64,000 bases of DNA from Flavobacterium macacae (lineage in GTDB: Bacteria > Bacteroidota > Bacteroidia > Flavobacteriales > Flavobacteriaceae): assembly GCF_003865365.1 (NCBI RefSeq), contig NZ_RQVR01000002.1:1-64000 (forward strand). Reading direction: 5' to 3'. The notes beneath the pieces are model-generated. The model did no database searches. It had not been told where the DNA came from and saw only the letters and a program-made list of their open reading frames with translations. Positions 25,296-35,326 of this stretch are shown in pieces. Made by a program: the position numbers and the translations under genes. Numbering within the stretch: position 1 is the stretch's first letter; the number at the start of each line of letters is the position of its first letter.

Positions 25296-25303
25296 CAAAA
25301 TTA
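25296..25303 (-). promoter_or_regulatory. Putative -7 box of gltA
   Basis: Minus strand TAATTTTG (TAnnTTTG), about 43 bases before the gltA ATG. No TTG at the right distance, so this is a moderate call. Confidence 0.4.
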
Positions 25304-25442
25304 AGCAATTCATTATTAACTGAAAAGTAATACGGAAACGATTTCGTTAATATTTCATTAAATTTTGCGAATTTGCTATACATAAATCGTAAATTAAAAA
25401 GCCCGAAGCTACTTTTTACTACTTTTATCTTCTTTTTCAAAC

Positions 25443-25670
25443 TTATAAGGAACAAATAAGCAACTTCATTTCTGAAATCGCTAGTTTTCCGGAGGTATTC
25501 CGTGACCGTGGCCGCCTATAGCTTCCGTTGATGAAAGCAAATGGCGCGTAACTTGAAACTGGATTTTCATCACCATCAAAGGTGGTCAAAATAAGTAATT
25601 TTGAACTTTCGACCAACTCCATTGCTTTTGGTGCTTTGGGCTTTACTTGCGAGTGTTTTGACTTTTTAGC
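25443..25670 (-). pseudogene. Relic of a HugZ-like / PNPOx-fold heme utilization gene
   Basis: On the minus strand an open stretch reads KPKAPKAMELVESSKLLIL then TTFDGDENPVSSYAPFAFINGSY, which is the typical start of the pyridoxamine-phosphate-oxidase-like fold of HugZ/heme-utilization proteins. Homology stops abruptly after GSY. In another frame the next bases read GGHGHGIPPEN, a His-Gly motif that could be the original C-terminal end. The simplest view is an internal deletion that joined the first 45 or so codons to the last few, leaving a non-functional relic between gltA and eno. Confidence 0.5.
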
Positions 25671-25777
25671 ACTCCTATTTCATCTTTAAATTATAGGCTA
25701 ATTTATTGAGCGAAAGTCACGACACCTATCTAACAAAACTATGATAAACAGCCGTTTATTAGATTATTCTAAATAAC

Positions 25778-25815
25778 AAACCCTGACTGCTTTTGATGGC
25801 AATCAGGGTTTTATT
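25778..25815 (-). terminator. Terminator downstream of enolase
   Basis: CCCTGA (25781-25786) and TCAGGG (25803-25808) form the core of a hairpin with A/T-rich flanks, 20 bases beyond the eno stop. T-runs are stronger on the plus side than on the minus side. Confidence 0.55.
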
Positions 25816-25834
25816 TTTAAACTAAAAAAGAAGC

Positions 25835-27184
<1,350 letters not shown>

Positions 27185-27424
27185 AGCAATTTAAAAAACA
27201 GATTCCTACTATTTTTAAAAACTTATAAACGCAAACGATTTAGGAGATTAATTTATTGGAAATGGTTTTTGTTTTTGGTATAGTAATTTTAAGGAGTATT
27301 TTGTGAGTTGGTCGATTTTGTAGGAATTATTCATTGAATTTAATTATTATTGTAATGAAGAAATTTTTCTGAAATGCAATTTTCTAATTCATTCCATAAG
27401 ATTACATTCTAAAATTGAGAAACT

Positions 27425-28188
27425 ATGAAAGAAATAATTGAAGGTCTAAATCTTCCTAAACAAATTTTACAAAACAGACAAATTTTTATCGACGTTATTT
27501 GGTCCTGCAATTAAAGAATTTAGCGAACTTTTCGCAGATAAAGTGAGATCGAAACGACTGAATAATCAAATTAAAATTTTCACTAAGACAATTAAAATTC
27601 TTGATGAAAATGGATTAGAAACTAGACAACTTAATTTAAAAACACTTATTCCACTTATTGAAAAATCCTCACTAGAGGATGATGAAAAATTGCAAGACAA
27701 ATGGGCTAATTTGGATTGCTAACATAGCTTCAACTCCCGAAACAGGATTAGAACCAAAATTATTAAATACACTTTCAAATCTTTCCTCTTTAGAGGCATC
27801 AATTTTGGACACAATTTTCGAAGAATTCGAATACAAGCGTAAAAGAATATTTGAAAGATCTATTAATTCTAAACGAAGTAGATTTAACAACATCGATGAT
27901 ATAAATCCTAATCTTGTCCAAATTACTTCTAAATCCATAAAAGAAAAATTTAATCTCAATGACGAATTTACTACAATCTACATCGATAACTTGGAATCTC
28001 TGAGATTGGTTCGTTACGAAGACCCAGAAATTGAAATTGACAATGGCTATCCAGAAGCAGCATTAGAAGAAGACAAACAAGGGCAAAAAATCAATGTAGA
28101 CATCGATGTTTCTGCAAGCTACATTAAATCAGATGATTTTAACCTAACATCTTATGGCAAATACTTTATAAAAGAATGTAAAGTATAA
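27425..28188 (+). pseudogene. Abi-alpha (DUF4393) family protein with two frameshifts
   Basis: Three reading-frame pieces join into one protein: MKEIIEGLNLPKQIL, then STLFGPAIKEFSELFADKVRSKRL to LQDKWANL, then IANIASTPETGLEPKLL to the stop at 28188. This order is the DUF4393/Abi_alpha pattern of proteins named after abortive-infection phage defence. Removing one base near the T-run at 27484-27490 and one in the GG near 27713 restores 254 codons exactly (764 minus 2 = 762 bases). Real mutations or sequence errors cannot be separated here, but nearby housekeeping genes have no such errors. Confidence 0.75.
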
Positions 28189-28237
28189 ACAACTAAAAAT
28201 AATTTTTACACCTTTATTAATTATAATTTTTATCATT

Positions 28238-28624
28238 ATGCCAAAAACAGGAGACTCATTTAAAACAACATTGCTACAAGCCCATCTAGAATGTGGAAGT
28301 CTGAGACATACCAATTCCAGAGGAATTATATATGGAGAAGGTTATTTACAAATACCCTCAGACTTTGCTTATAACATAGAAATAACAAACACCAAATCTA
28401 ACATCAGAAGCGCTGAATATGACTTTAGCACCTCCGATGGTTTTATTTCAAATTCTAAATTATTAGCTTCAGGTAATCAAAATAGAGAAGAATTTGCAAA
28501 ACAATTTCACGGTTCAGGAGATTTAAAACTCTTAGGAGATTGGTACCATATAAATGCTCAAATTGGAGATCAAGTTCAAATTGATTTTATTAGTCCAACA
28601 GAAATTCTTTTAACGAAACTATAA
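28238..28624 (+). CDS. Small protein of unknown function next to the Abi-alpha gene
   Basis: A 128-residue soluble protein without signal peptide: MPKTGDSFKTTLLQAHLECG, a middle part with EGYLQIPSDFAYNIEI, and the end GDWYHINAQIGDQVQIDFIS. The C-terminal half resembles the DNA-contacting domain of some restriction-enzyme-associated proteins (compact beta barrel with an I-G-D turn), but this is a weak impression. It follows the defence-like gene after 49 bases and shares its AT-rich character and the terminator at 28661. Confidence 0.55.
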   Translation: MPKTGDSFKTTLLQAHLECGSLRHTNSRGIIYGEGYLQIPSDFAYNIEITNTKSNIRSAEYDFSTSDGFISNSKLLASGNQNREEFAKQFHGSGDLKLLGDWYHINAQIGDQVQIDFISPTEILLTKL

Positions 28625-28660
28625 AAAAGTACAGATTGGACTAGAGAATTAGTATTATAA

Positions 28661-28690
28661 AAAACCCATTTACTCTCGTAAATGGGTTTT
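28661..28690 (+). terminator. Strong symmetric terminator hairpin
   Basis: A perfect 13-pair stem (28661-28673 with 28678-28690) with loop TCTC. The stem core is CCCATTTAC / GTAAATGGG, with A and T runs at its base, 37 bases after the unknown gene. Confidence 0.85.
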
Positions 28691-28694
28691 CAAT

Positions 28695-28751
28695 TTATTT
28701 TGCTTTAGGTCTAGTCTTCTTGCGTTCGCTTTTCTTCTTCCCGACTGCCAT
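28695..28751 (-). other. Very short basic open frame, doubtful
   Basis: MAVGKKKSERKKTRPKAK (18 residues) is open on the minus strand right beside the terminator. It is very lysine-rich, but nothing else supports translation. The rest of 28752-28963 holds nothing recognisable. Confidence 0.15.
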
Positions 28752-28963
28752 TTCATATTATAAACTGTTCTTTCCATACTTTGTAGCAAATGAAATCTAT
28801 AAAAAATGAGATTTTAAATTAAATCAGCAAAAATCCAAAAACCACAAATCTTTAACAAGCTGTGATTTTGTTCTAGGTCTTAGTCTTCCAAATAAAATAT
28901 AGAATTGCTATATTTATATTGTAGTTCCATATTTAAAAATGATAAATTTAAAGTTCAAATATC

Positions 28964-29335
28964 ATGACACCTTTCACCACTGTCAACGACTACATCAAAA
29001 GCTTTCCAAAAGAGATTCAAATTCTTCTAGAAAAACTTCGTGCGGTCATTTTAGAAAATGCTCCTGATGCGGTGGAAAGTATTTCGTACGGAATGCCAGC
29101 GTACAAAACTTTTGGGAAACCGTTGGTGTATTTTGCAGCATATAAAAATCACATCGGGTTTTATGCTACGCCAACAGGCCATAGTGAATTTGCAAACGAA
29201 CTTTCAAAATACAAACAAGGAAAAGGTTCGGTTCAATTTCCGTTAGATGCTGTTCCGTTTGAATTGGTGGAGAAAATGGTGCAATTTAGAGTTGTTGCGA
29301 ATGAAGAGAAATCTAACAAGCAGCTTCCTCACTGA
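28964..29335 (+). CDS. DUF1801 domain protein (YdhG-like)
   Basis: The 123-residue protein has the family pattern: VNDYIKSFPKEIQILLEKLRAVI, then SISYGMPAYKTFGKPLVYFAAYKNHIGFY, and KGSVQFPLDAVPFELVEKMV. The Bacillus relative YdhG is annotated as an iron chaperone, and the fold belongs to the SRPBCC-independent DUF1801 group. Function here is not known. A stand-alone gene; no terminator obvious before 29396. Confidence 0.88.
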   Translation: MTPFTTVNDYIKSFPKEIQILLEKLRAVILENAPDAVESISYGMPAYKTFGKPLVYFAAYKNHIGFYATPTGHSEFANELSKYKQGKGSVQFPLDAVPFELVEKMVQFRVVANEEKSNKQLPH

Positions 29336-29395
29336 AGTTACAATTGTTTTAACCGAACGTTTATCTACTCTTTAATAATTCATTGAAAGTACTAA

Positions 29396-30202
29396 TCAGC
29401 TAAACCTTAGCCTCACATACACATGCTTGATACCTTTTTTGTCCGATTCTCTTTCATCTATTTCTAAGATATCGGTCAGCGATTTCAACATGGGAGTCAG
29501 TTTTATAAAACCATAATTTCTAGAATCAAATTCTGGTTTTTTCTTCACAATCAGGTTCCCGACGTCACCTAAAAAAGCCCATCCGTCATCATCAGCAATG
29601 TCTTCAATGGTAGATTCGATCAATTCGATACTATCTTCGTCAATTTTATTAAGCGGTTTTTGGGCGGGCTTTTCAGCAATTTTGGCAATCTCTTTTTCGG
29701 CTGCTTTTTTGATTCCGGCAGCCACGTTGGCGGTTTTAACGGTCTTTTTCTTTATAGCCCCGTCTAAAACCTCTATAAAAATAAATCGGTCGCAGGCGCT
29801 TATGAACGGTTTTGGTGTTTTCTGCTCCCCAATTCCAATGACTTTCATTCCTGATTCGCGAAGCCTGATGGCCAAACGCGTAAAATCGCTGTCGCTGGAA
29901 ACGATACAGAATCCGTCTAATTTTCCAGAATAGAGTAAATCCATTGCGTCAATAATCAATGCCGAATCAGAAGAGTTTTTCCCTGAAGTGTAACTGTATT
30001 GCTGAATGGGCGTGATGGCGTGTTCAAGCAGCACGTTTTTCCAACCGTTGGCATTTGGGCGCGTCCAATCGGCATAAATTCTTTTGGTGGTCGGCGTTCC
30101 ATATTTCGTGATTTCCTCCATCATCCCCTTCACATTGCTGTAAGGAACGTTGTCGGCATCAATCAGTACCGCAAGCTTTAATTCTTTGCTGTTTTGAGAC
30201 AT
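29396..30202 (-). CDS. NYN-domain ribonuclease-like protein with OST-HTH/LOTUS domain
   Basis: The N-terminal half is a PIN-like NYN domain: LAVLIDADNVPYSNV with the first acidic residues, DSALIIDAMDLLY, and FCIVSSDSDFTRLAIRLRE with the Ser-Asp-x-Asp set. After a lysine/alanine-rich linker the C-terminal part (IEDIADDDGWAFLGDVGNLIVKKKPEF, YGFIKLTPML) is an OST-HTH/LOTUS domain that binds RNA in other proteins. All acidic residues expected for metal-dependent nuclease action appear present. RNA targets unknown. It resembles bacterial LabA/YacP-type and eukaryotic MARF1-type proteins. Confidence 0.88.
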   Translation of the reverse strand: MSQNSKELKLAVLIDADNVPYSNVKGMMEEITKYGTPTTKRIYADWTRPNANGWKNVLLEHAITPIQQYSYTSGKNSSDSALIIDAMDLLYSGKLDGFCIVSSDSDFTRLAIRLRESGMKVIGIGEQKTPKPFISACDRFIFIEVLDGAIKKKTVKTANVAAGIKKAAEKEIAKIAEKPAQKPLNKIDEDSIELIESTIEDIADDDGWAFLGDVGNLIVKKKPEFDSRNYGFIKLTPMLKSLTDILEIDERESDKKGIKHVYVRLRFS

Positions 30203-30272
30203 TTTAAAAAATTTATTTTGAATAAAAGTACTAAAAATTTTCTAAGCGCATCATTCGCATTTCCGTTGGAAA

Positions 30273-30302
30273 CAAAAAAAGACGCTGCAGGAGCGTCTTT
30301 TT
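30273..30302 (-). terminator. Terminator of carA
   Basis: AAAAGACGCT (30277-30286) and AGCGTCTTTT (30292-30301) form a 10-pair stem with a 5-base loop. A/T runs on both sides allow bidirectional action; it lies directly after the carA stop. Confidence 0.85.
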
Positions 30303-30304
30303 AC

Positions 30305-31417
30305 TTAAGCTTTTACCGCCTTATTTATATTTTCTATAAAAATATCAAACAGATAAGAAGAATCGTGTGGACCGGGACTCGCTTCTGGATGGTATTGTAC
30401 AGAAAAACAGTTTTTATTTTTCATACGCATTCCGGCAACGGTGCCGTCATTGATGTGCGTATGCGTGATTTCAAGATCAGGATTTTTTTCAAGCTCTTCT
30501 CTGTTTACCGCAAAACCGTGGTTTTGAGACGTAATTTCGCCTTTTCCAGTCAATTCATTTTTTACCGGATGATTGATACCGCGGTGTCCGTTGAACATTT
30601 TATACGTCGAGATTCCGTTTGCCAAGGCCAATACTTGGTGGCCCAAACAGATTCCGAAAACCGGCTCGTCATTCTCCAAGATTTTTTTAGCAATTTCAAT
30701 CGCTCCGAATAATGGATCAGGATCACCAGGACCATTCGAAAGAAAAAATCCATCAGGACTGAAAGCTTTCATTTCTTCATAAGTCGTGTCAAAAGGGAAA
30801 ACTTTAATATAACAGTCTCTTTTAGCCAAGTTTCTCAATATGTTTTTCTTGATTCCCAAGTCTAAGGCTGCAATTTTATATTTGGCTGTTGCTTCTCCGA
30901 TAAAGTAAGGCTCTTTTGTGGAAACTTTAGAAGCTAATTCCAAACCTTTCATATCTGGAACTTCTGCAAGCAGCGCTTTTAATTCTTCGATTGATTTTCC
31001 GTCTGTTGAAATAACGGCGTTCATCGCTCCGTTGTCACGGATGTAGCTTACCAAAGCTCTGGTATCGACATCAGAAATGCAAACCAGGTTTTGTTTTTTA
31101 AAGTACTCTTCCAAGCTTTCAGAAGAATTTACACGCGAATGATTAAACGAGAAGTTCTTGCAAACCAAACCCGAAATCATGATGCTGTCGGCTTCAATAT
31201 CTTCTTCATTGACACCGTAGTTTCCGATGTGTGCATTGGTAGCTACCATTATCTGTCCGAAATAAGAAGGATCGGTAAAGATTTCTTGGTAACCGGTCAT
31301 TCCCGTATTAAAGCAAACTTCTCCAAAAGTGGTTCCGCTGATTCCCATTGATTTACCGTGGAAAATGGTTCCGTCACTTAATAGTAGAACTGCTTTTTGT
31401 CGTGTTGTGTATTTCAT
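30305..31417 (-). CDS. carA: Carbamoyl-phosphate synthase small (glutaminase) subunit
   Basis: CarA releases ammonia from glutamine for carbamoyl phosphate made by CarB, feeding arginine and pyrimidine synthesis. The 370-residue product has the N-domain (LLLSDGTIFHGKSMG, ATNAHIGNYGVNEEDIE) and the class I glutaminase domain with the nucleophile Cys in FGICLGHQVLAL and the His-Glu in VQYHPEASPGPHDS. It lies downstream of rplQ on the same strand but 525 bases away behind a terminator and repeats, so it is likely separate. No carB is in the window. Confidence 0.97.
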   Translation of the reverse strand: MKYTTRQKAVLLLSDGTIFHGKSMGISGTTFGEVCFNTGMTGYQEIFTDPSYFGQIMVATNAHIGNYGVNEEDIEADSIMISGLVCKNFSFNHSRVNSSESLEEYFKKQNLVCISDVDTRALVSYIRDNGAMNAVISTDGKSIEELKALLAEVPDMKGLELASKVSTKEPYFIGEATAKYKIAALDLGIKKNILRNLAKRDCYIKVFPFDTTYEEMKAFSPDGFFLSNGPGDPDPLFGAIEIAKKILENDEPVFGICLGHQVLALANGISTYKMFNGHRGINHPVKNELTGKGEITSQNHGFAVNREELEKNPDLEITHTHINDGTVAGMRMKNKNCFSVQYHPEASPGPHDSSYLFDIFIENINKAVKA

Positions 31418-31665
31418 TGGTTGTAGCTATTTATTTTTTAACGGTTTAGTGGAACTTGCTTTGCTTCGTTTCCTCGTAGTTGCTGTGTAGTTGCGGGTGC
31501 AAATTTAATTTAATTTGCGGTGATTTGAAAATTTATTTTTTTTAATCATTAACGCCTTTAGAAAAGCAAGGCCAGGTGTTTTTTGCGTAAAAATTGCAAC
31601 CCGGATTTTGGTGAATTAGACTGATTGGCGTTGATATTTTTTTAATTAGTTTATTCGTTATGTTA

Positions 31666-31748
31666 GTTGACAACGGTTGGGACTGGCGCTTACAATTATT
31701 TAAATGGCTTGTCAGATAGCCCCGATGCTGCAATTGCCTGAGCTCTTA
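31666..31748 (-). repeat. Dispersed repeat family, copy A
   Basis: Read on the minus strand, these 83 bases align without gaps to 58292-58374 (plus strand), with 63 identities by hand count. Best-kept words are TAAGAGCTCA, CAGCATC-GGGCTAT and AGTCCCAA. The start overlaps the large hairpin at 31729-31788. Confidence 0.7.
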
Positions 31749-31788
31749 CTGCTGTGGCCGAACAGCAGTAAGAGCTCAGGCAATTGCA
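31729..31788 (+). repeat. Perfect 27-base inverted repeat
   Basis: Arms 31729-31755 and 31762-31788 are exact reverse complements with a six-base loop (GGCCGA). The stem has mixed sequence (core GAGCTCTTACTGCTG) and no T-run, so it is not a standard terminator. It belongs to repeat copy A. Confidence 0.9.
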
Positions 31789-31847
31789 CCGGGAATTGCG
31801 ATGGCTAAAAAAGCCTGACCATTCGCTTCTAAAAAAATTATTTAATA

Positions 31848-31874
31848 CCTAACAGGTTTTGAAAACCTGTTAGG
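31848..31874 (+). repeat. Near-perfect 27-base palindrome
   Basis: Two 13-base arms (CCTAACAGGTTTT and its reverse complement) flank one central G. The core AACCTGT/ACAGGTT recurs as an inverted pair in repeat copy B at 58271-58292. Confidence 0.85.
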
Positions 31875-31882
31875 ATAAAGCA

Positions 31883-31920
31883 AAAAAAAAGGATAAACTA
31901 TAATAGCTTATCCTTTTTTT
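31883..31920 (-). terminator. Terminator of the ribosomal operon after rplQ
   Basis: AAAGGATAA and TTATCCTTT (cores 31891-31896 and 31908-31913) with long A and T runs, 23 bases beyond the rplQ stop. Confidence 0.85.
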
Positions 31921-31942
31921 ATTTATGATATGAATTTCTTCA

Positions 31943-32449
31943 TTACTCAGCAGCGTCAGTAGAAGTTGGTTCTGATTTTGCAGTTGGTTCCGCTTTTGGA
32001 GCTTCTTCAACAGCATTTTCTTCTTTTTTAGCTTTTCCACCACGACGGCTTTTAGCTTTTTTAACTTCTTTTTTACCTCCGTTGTAAAGTTCGTTGAAAT
32101 CTACTAGTTCGATCATCGCCATATCAGCGTTATCTCCTAGACGATTTCCAAGTTTGATGATACGAGTGTATCCACCTGGACGATCTCCAACTTTAGCAGC
32201 TACGTCTCTGAACAAGTCAGTTACCGCATATTTGCTTCTAAGGTAAGCGAAAACAATACGTCTGTTGTGAGTTGTATCCTCTTTTGATTTTGTGATCAAA
32301 GGCTCAACGAATTGTTTAAGCGCTTTTGCTTTAGCGACAGTTGTGTTGATACGTTTGTGCTCGATAAGAGAACAAGCCATATTAGCTAACATTGCTTTTC
32401 TGTGCGCTGTCTGTCTGCTTAAGTGATTGAATTTTTTTCCGTGTCTCAT
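31943..32449 (-). CDS. rplQ: 50S ribosomal protein L17
   Basis: A large-subunit protein at the tunnel exit. The core of about 116 residues starts [20 protein letters not shown] and includes [17 protein letters not shown] and [17 protein letters not shown]. The remaining 50 residues are a Lys/Glu/Ala tail ([16 protein letters not shown] and onward), usual in Bacteroidota and absent from the E. coli protein. Last gene of the ribosomal cluster; a possible leader hairpin lies at 32466-32509. Confidence 0.97.
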   Translation of the reverse strand: MRHGKKFNHLSRQTAHRKAMLANMACSLIEHKRINTTVAKAKALKQFVEPLITKSKEDTTHNRRIVFAYLRSKYAVTDLFRDVAAKVGDRPGGYTRIIKLGNRLGDNADMAMIELVDFNELYNGGKKEVKKAKSRRGGKAKKEENAVEEAPKAEPTAKSEPTSTDAAE

Positions 32450-32465
32450 GACGTGTTTTTATTTA

Positions 32466-32509
32466 ACTTCATCTTGCTTCTATCCTCTTTGGAGAGCAAA
32501 ATATGAAGT
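32466..32509 (-). promoter_or_regulatory. Hairpin in the rpoA-rplQ gap
   Basis: ACTTCAT/ATGAAGT (32466-32472, 32503-32509) and TTGCT/AGCAA (32474-32478, 32495-32499) form an interrupted stem that fills the 63-base gap before the L17 start. No T-run follows, so an RNA-level control or processing site is more likely than a terminator. Confidence 0.4.
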
Positions 32510-32512
32510 AAT

Positions 32513-33505
32513 TTATTCTTTATCTAATTTGTATTTTGCTAAATCCATTCCGAAATGCAGGTTTTTCACAGCCACAAGCTCATCAAGCTCAGTCAATGAT
32601 TTTTTACCGAAGTTACGGAACTTCATTAAGTCGTTTTTGTTGAAAGATACTAGATCTCCGAGTGTATCCACTTCAGCCGCTTTTAAGCAATTTAATGCTC
32701 TCACTGACAGATCCATATCAACAAGCTTAGTTTTAAGCAATTGTCTCATGTGCAATGACTCTTCGTCATAAGATTCTGTCTGAGCGATTTCATCAGCTTC
32801 AAGTGTTATTCTTTCATCAGAGAACAGCATGAAATGGTGAATCAAAACTTTTGCAGCTTCAGTAAGAGCGTCTTTTGGATTGATCGATCCGTCAGTTTTA
32901 ATTTCAAAAACTAATTTTTCGTAATCTGTTTTTTGCTCTACACGGAAGTTTTCAATTGCATATTTTACATTCTTTACCGGAGTAAAGATTGAATCTGTAA
33001 AAATAGTACCGATTGCAGCATTTTGTTTTTTGTTCTCTTCTGCAGGAACGTATCCTCTACCTTTTTCAATAGTCAACTCCATATTCAAGTTAACTTTGCT
33101 ATCTAAATTACAGATAACCAATTCTGGGTTCAAAACTTGAAAACCAGAAATGAATTTTTGAAAATCTCCAGCAGTAATCTGGTCTTTACCAGAAATTGAG
33201 ATGGAAACAGATTCGTTATCGATATCTTCAATCTGACGTTTGAAACGTACTTGCTTAAGATTAAGGATAATTTCTGTAACGTCTTCAACTACTCCTGAAA
33301 TTGTAGAAAACTCGTGATCTACACCTTCGATACGAACAGATGTGATTGCATATCCTTCTAAAGCGGAAAGCAAGACTCTTCTAAGTGCATTACCAACAGT
33401 CAATCCATAGCCAGGTTCTAAAGGTCTGAATTCAAATTTACCTTCAAAATCGGTTGAATCGATCATGATAACTTTATCGGGCTTCTGAAAATTAAATATT
33501 GCCAT
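32513..33505 (-). CDS. rpoA: DNA-directed RNA polymerase subunit alpha
   Basis: The alpha dimer scaffolds RNA polymerase assembly. The 330-residue product has the N-domain ([36 protein letters not shown]), a linker near 245 and the C-domain ([37 protein letters not shown]). It lies between rpsD (18 bases) and rplQ, the standard alpha-operon order. Confidence 0.98.
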   Translation of the reverse strand: MAIFNFQKPDKVIMIDSTDFEGKFEFRPLEPGYGLTVGNALRRVLLSALEGYAITSVRIEGVDHEFSTISGVVEDVTEIILNLKQVRFKRQIEDIDNESVSISISGKDQITAGDFQKFISGFQVLNPELVICNLDSKVNLNMELTIEKGRGYVPAEENKKQNAAIGTIFTDSIFTPVKNVKYAIENFRVEQKTDYEKLVFEIKTDGSINPKDALTEAAKVLIHHFMLFSDERITLEADEIAQTESYDEESLHMRQLLKTKLVDMDLSVRALNCLKAAEVDTLGDLVSFNKNDLMKFRNFGKKSLTELDELVAVKNLHFGMDLAKYKLDKE

Positions 33506-33523
33506 ATGTTCGACTAGTGTCTA

Positions 33524-34129
33524 TTATTTGTTATACAACTCTACGATTAGCTGCTCTTTAATGTTTTCTGGAATCTGAAGTCTAGCTGGAACTGAAACGA
33601 AAACACCTTCTTTAAGGTCATTATTCCAAGTGATCCATTCGTAAACTTGACTTGAATTAGATAATGAACGGTCGATAGTCTCTAAAGATTTAGATTTTTC
33701 ACGAACTGCTACTTTATCTCCAGGTTTTAAGTGGTAAGAAGGAATATTTACAAGTTCACCGTTAACAGTGATGTGTCTGTGAGAAACGATTTGACGCGCA
33801 GCTCTTCTAGAAGGAGCGATACCCATTCTGAAAACTACGTTATCCAATCTTGCTTCACATAATTGCAAAAGAACTTCACCAGTAACACCTTTAGTTGCAG
33901 ATGCTTTTTCGAATAAGTTTCTGAATTGTTTTTCTAAGATACCATAAGAGTATTTAGCTTTTTGCTTTTCCATCAACTGGATTGCATATTCAGATTTCTT
34001 ACCTCTCTTTTTAGCCATCCCGTGTTGTCCAGGTGGGTAATTTCTTTTTTCGAAAGATTTGTCATCTCCGAAGATCGCTTCACCGAATTTACGTGCGATT
34101 CTTGTACTTGGACCAGTATATCTTGCCAT
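33524..34129 (-). CDS. rpsD: 30S ribosomal protein S4
   Basis: Primary 16S rRNA-binding assembly protein of 201 residues. The N-part is basic ([34 protein letters not shown]) and the S4 RNA-binding domain includes [31 protein letters not shown]. It lacks the N-terminal zinc-binding cysteines found in some S4 forms. An 88-base gap with a hairpin separates it from rpsK. Confidence 0.98.
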   Translation of the reverse strand: MARYTGPSTRIARKFGEAIFGDDKSFEKRNYPPGQHGMAKKRGKKSEYAIQLMEKQKAKYSYGILEKQFRNLFEKASATKGVTGEVLLQLCEARLDNVVFRMGIAPSRRAARQIVSHRHITVNGELVNIPSYHLKPGDKVAVREKSKSLETIDRSLSNSSQVYEWITWNNDLKEGVFVSVPARLQIPENIKEQLIVELYNK

Positions 34130-34146
34130 TTCTAAAAAATTAATTA

Positions 34147-34198
34147 AGGTAGAGATTATGAATTCAGGTCATATCCTCCGATAATCTATTATCTACCT
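34147..34198 (-). promoter_or_regulatory. Hairpin in the rpsD leader
   Basis: AGGTAGA/TCTACCT (34147-34153, 34192-34198) and GATTAT/ATAATC (34154-34159, 34181-34186) form an almost continuous 13-pair stem with a five-base bulge, 18 bases before the S4 start. By analogy with S4 control of its own operon in other bacteria it may be a feedback site; that is inference. Confidence 0.45.
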
Positions 34199-34217
34199 AG
34201 TTATACTTAAATATTTA

Positions 34218-34601
34218 TTAAACTCTACGTCTTTTTGGAGGACGACATCCATTGTGAGGCATTGGAGTAACGTCAATGATTTCAGTCACTTCGATTCCAC
34301 CGTTGTGTAAAGAACGGATCGCAGACTCACGCCCGTTTCCTGGTCCTTTCACGTATACTTTCACTTTTTTAAGTCCAGCCTCTAACGCTACTTTACTACA
34401 ATCTTCTGCTGCCATCTGAGCTGCGTATGGAGTGTTCTTTTTAGAACCTCTAAAGCCCATTTTACCAGCTGAAGACCAAGAAATAACTTCACCTTTTTTG
34501 TTAGTCAAAGAAATGATGATGTTATTAAAGGTAGCAGAAATATGAGCTTCTCCCGTTGATTCAACGATAACTTTACGTTTTTTTGCAGTTGCTTTAGCCA
34601 T
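34218..34601 (-). CDS. rpsK: 30S ribosomal protein S11
   Basis: A 127-residue platform protein with [38 protein letters not shown] and the conserved end [18 protein letters not shown]. Located between rpsM (8 bases) and rpsD, in the usual order. Confidence 0.98.
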   Translation of the reverse strand: MAKATAKKRKVIVESTGEAHISATFNNIIISLTNKKGEVISWSSAGKMGFRGSKKNTPYAAQMAAEDCSKVALEAGLKKVKVYVKGPGNGRESAIRSLHNGGIEVTEIIDVTPMPHNGCRPPKRRRV

Positions 34602-34609
34602 ATTACTTA

Positions 34610-34984
34610 TTATTTAGTTGCTTTTTTCTTGTTCGCAACAGTTTTTCTTTTACCTTTTCTTGTTCTAGAATTGTTTTTAGTTCTTTGTCCTCTTAATGGA
34701 AGACCAGATCTGTGACGAATTCCTCTGTAGCATCCGATATCCATTAAACGTTTGATGTTTAATGAAATTTCTGAACGTAATTCACCTTCTATCTTGAAAA
34801 ATGAAACAGCCTCACGAATTGCTCCGATTTGCTCATCATTCCAATCTTGAACTTTGATATCTTGGCTAACTTGAGCTTTTTCTAAAATCTCGATAGCTCT
34901 GCTTGATCCTATTCCGAAGATATAAGTCAAAGCGATAACTCCTCTTTTGTTTTTCGGGATATCTACCCCTGCTATTCTTGCCAT
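34610..34984 (-). CDS. rpsM: 30S ribosomal protein S13
   Basis: A 124-residue head protein contacting the large subunit. It starts [26 protein letters not shown] and contains [28 protein letters not shown] with a lysine-rich tail. It begins two bases after the rpmJ stop, consistent with cotranslation. Confidence 0.98.
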   Translation of the reverse strand: MARIAGVDIPKNKRGVIALTYIFGIGSSRAIEILEKAQVSQDIKVQDWNDEQIGAIREAVSFFKIEGELRSEISLNIKRLMDIGCYRGIRHRSGLPLRGQRTKNNSRTRKGKRKTVANKKKATK

Positions 34985-34986
34985 AA

Positions 34987-35103
34987 CTATCCTTGTCTTT
35001 GTTTAAATCTAGGATTCTTTTTGTTAATCACGTATAATCTGCCTTTTCTACGCACAATGATGCACTCGGCACTTCTCTTTTTTACTGAAGCTCTAACTTT
35101 CAT
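34987..35103 (-). CDS. rpmJ: 50S ribosomal protein L36, zinc-free form
   Basis: The 38-residue protein starts [20 protein letters not shown] and ends NPRFKQRQG. The zinc-binding type has three Cys and one His; here only Cys14 remains, so this is the C-minus form that does not bind zinc. It sits between infA (4 bases) and rpsM (2 bases). Confidence 0.95.
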
Positions 35104-35107
35104 ATCC

Positions 35108-35323
35108 TTAATATCTATAAGTAATTCTTGCTTTTGACAAATCGTAAGGGCTCATTTCTAATTTCACTTTATCGCCTGGCAATAATTTGATGTAATGCAT
35201 GCGCATTTTACCAGAAATGTGAGCGATCACAATATGTCCATTTTCTAACTCTACTCGGAACATCGCATTTGACAATGCTTCAATGATTGATCCGTCTTGT
35301 TCTATTGCTGATTGTTTTGCCAT
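35108..35323 (-). CDS. infA: Translation initiation factor IF-1
   Basis: A 71-residue OB-fold (S1-like) protein that occupies the ribosomal A site during initiation. Typical segments are [34 protein letters not shown] and [23 protein letters not shown]. Three bases separate it from secY. Confidence 0.97.
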   Translation of the reverse strand: MAKQSAIEQDGSIIEALSNAMFRVELENGHIVIAHISGKMRMHYIKLLPGDKVKLEMSPYDLSKARITYRY

Positions 35324-35326
35324 AAA

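Noticed and set aside
25219..25455. 78-residue minus-strand frame upstream of gltA
   Set aside because: It overlaps the start of gltA and its promoter box and has no family features.
30305..31417. carA as the last cotranscribed gene of the ribosomal cluster
   Set aside because: A strong terminator, a palindrome and a repeat of over 500 bases lie between rplQ and carA.
31729..31874. CRISPR-like repeats
   Set aside because: The repeated words are inverted arms of hairpins, not direct repeats with regular spacers; no cas gene is present.
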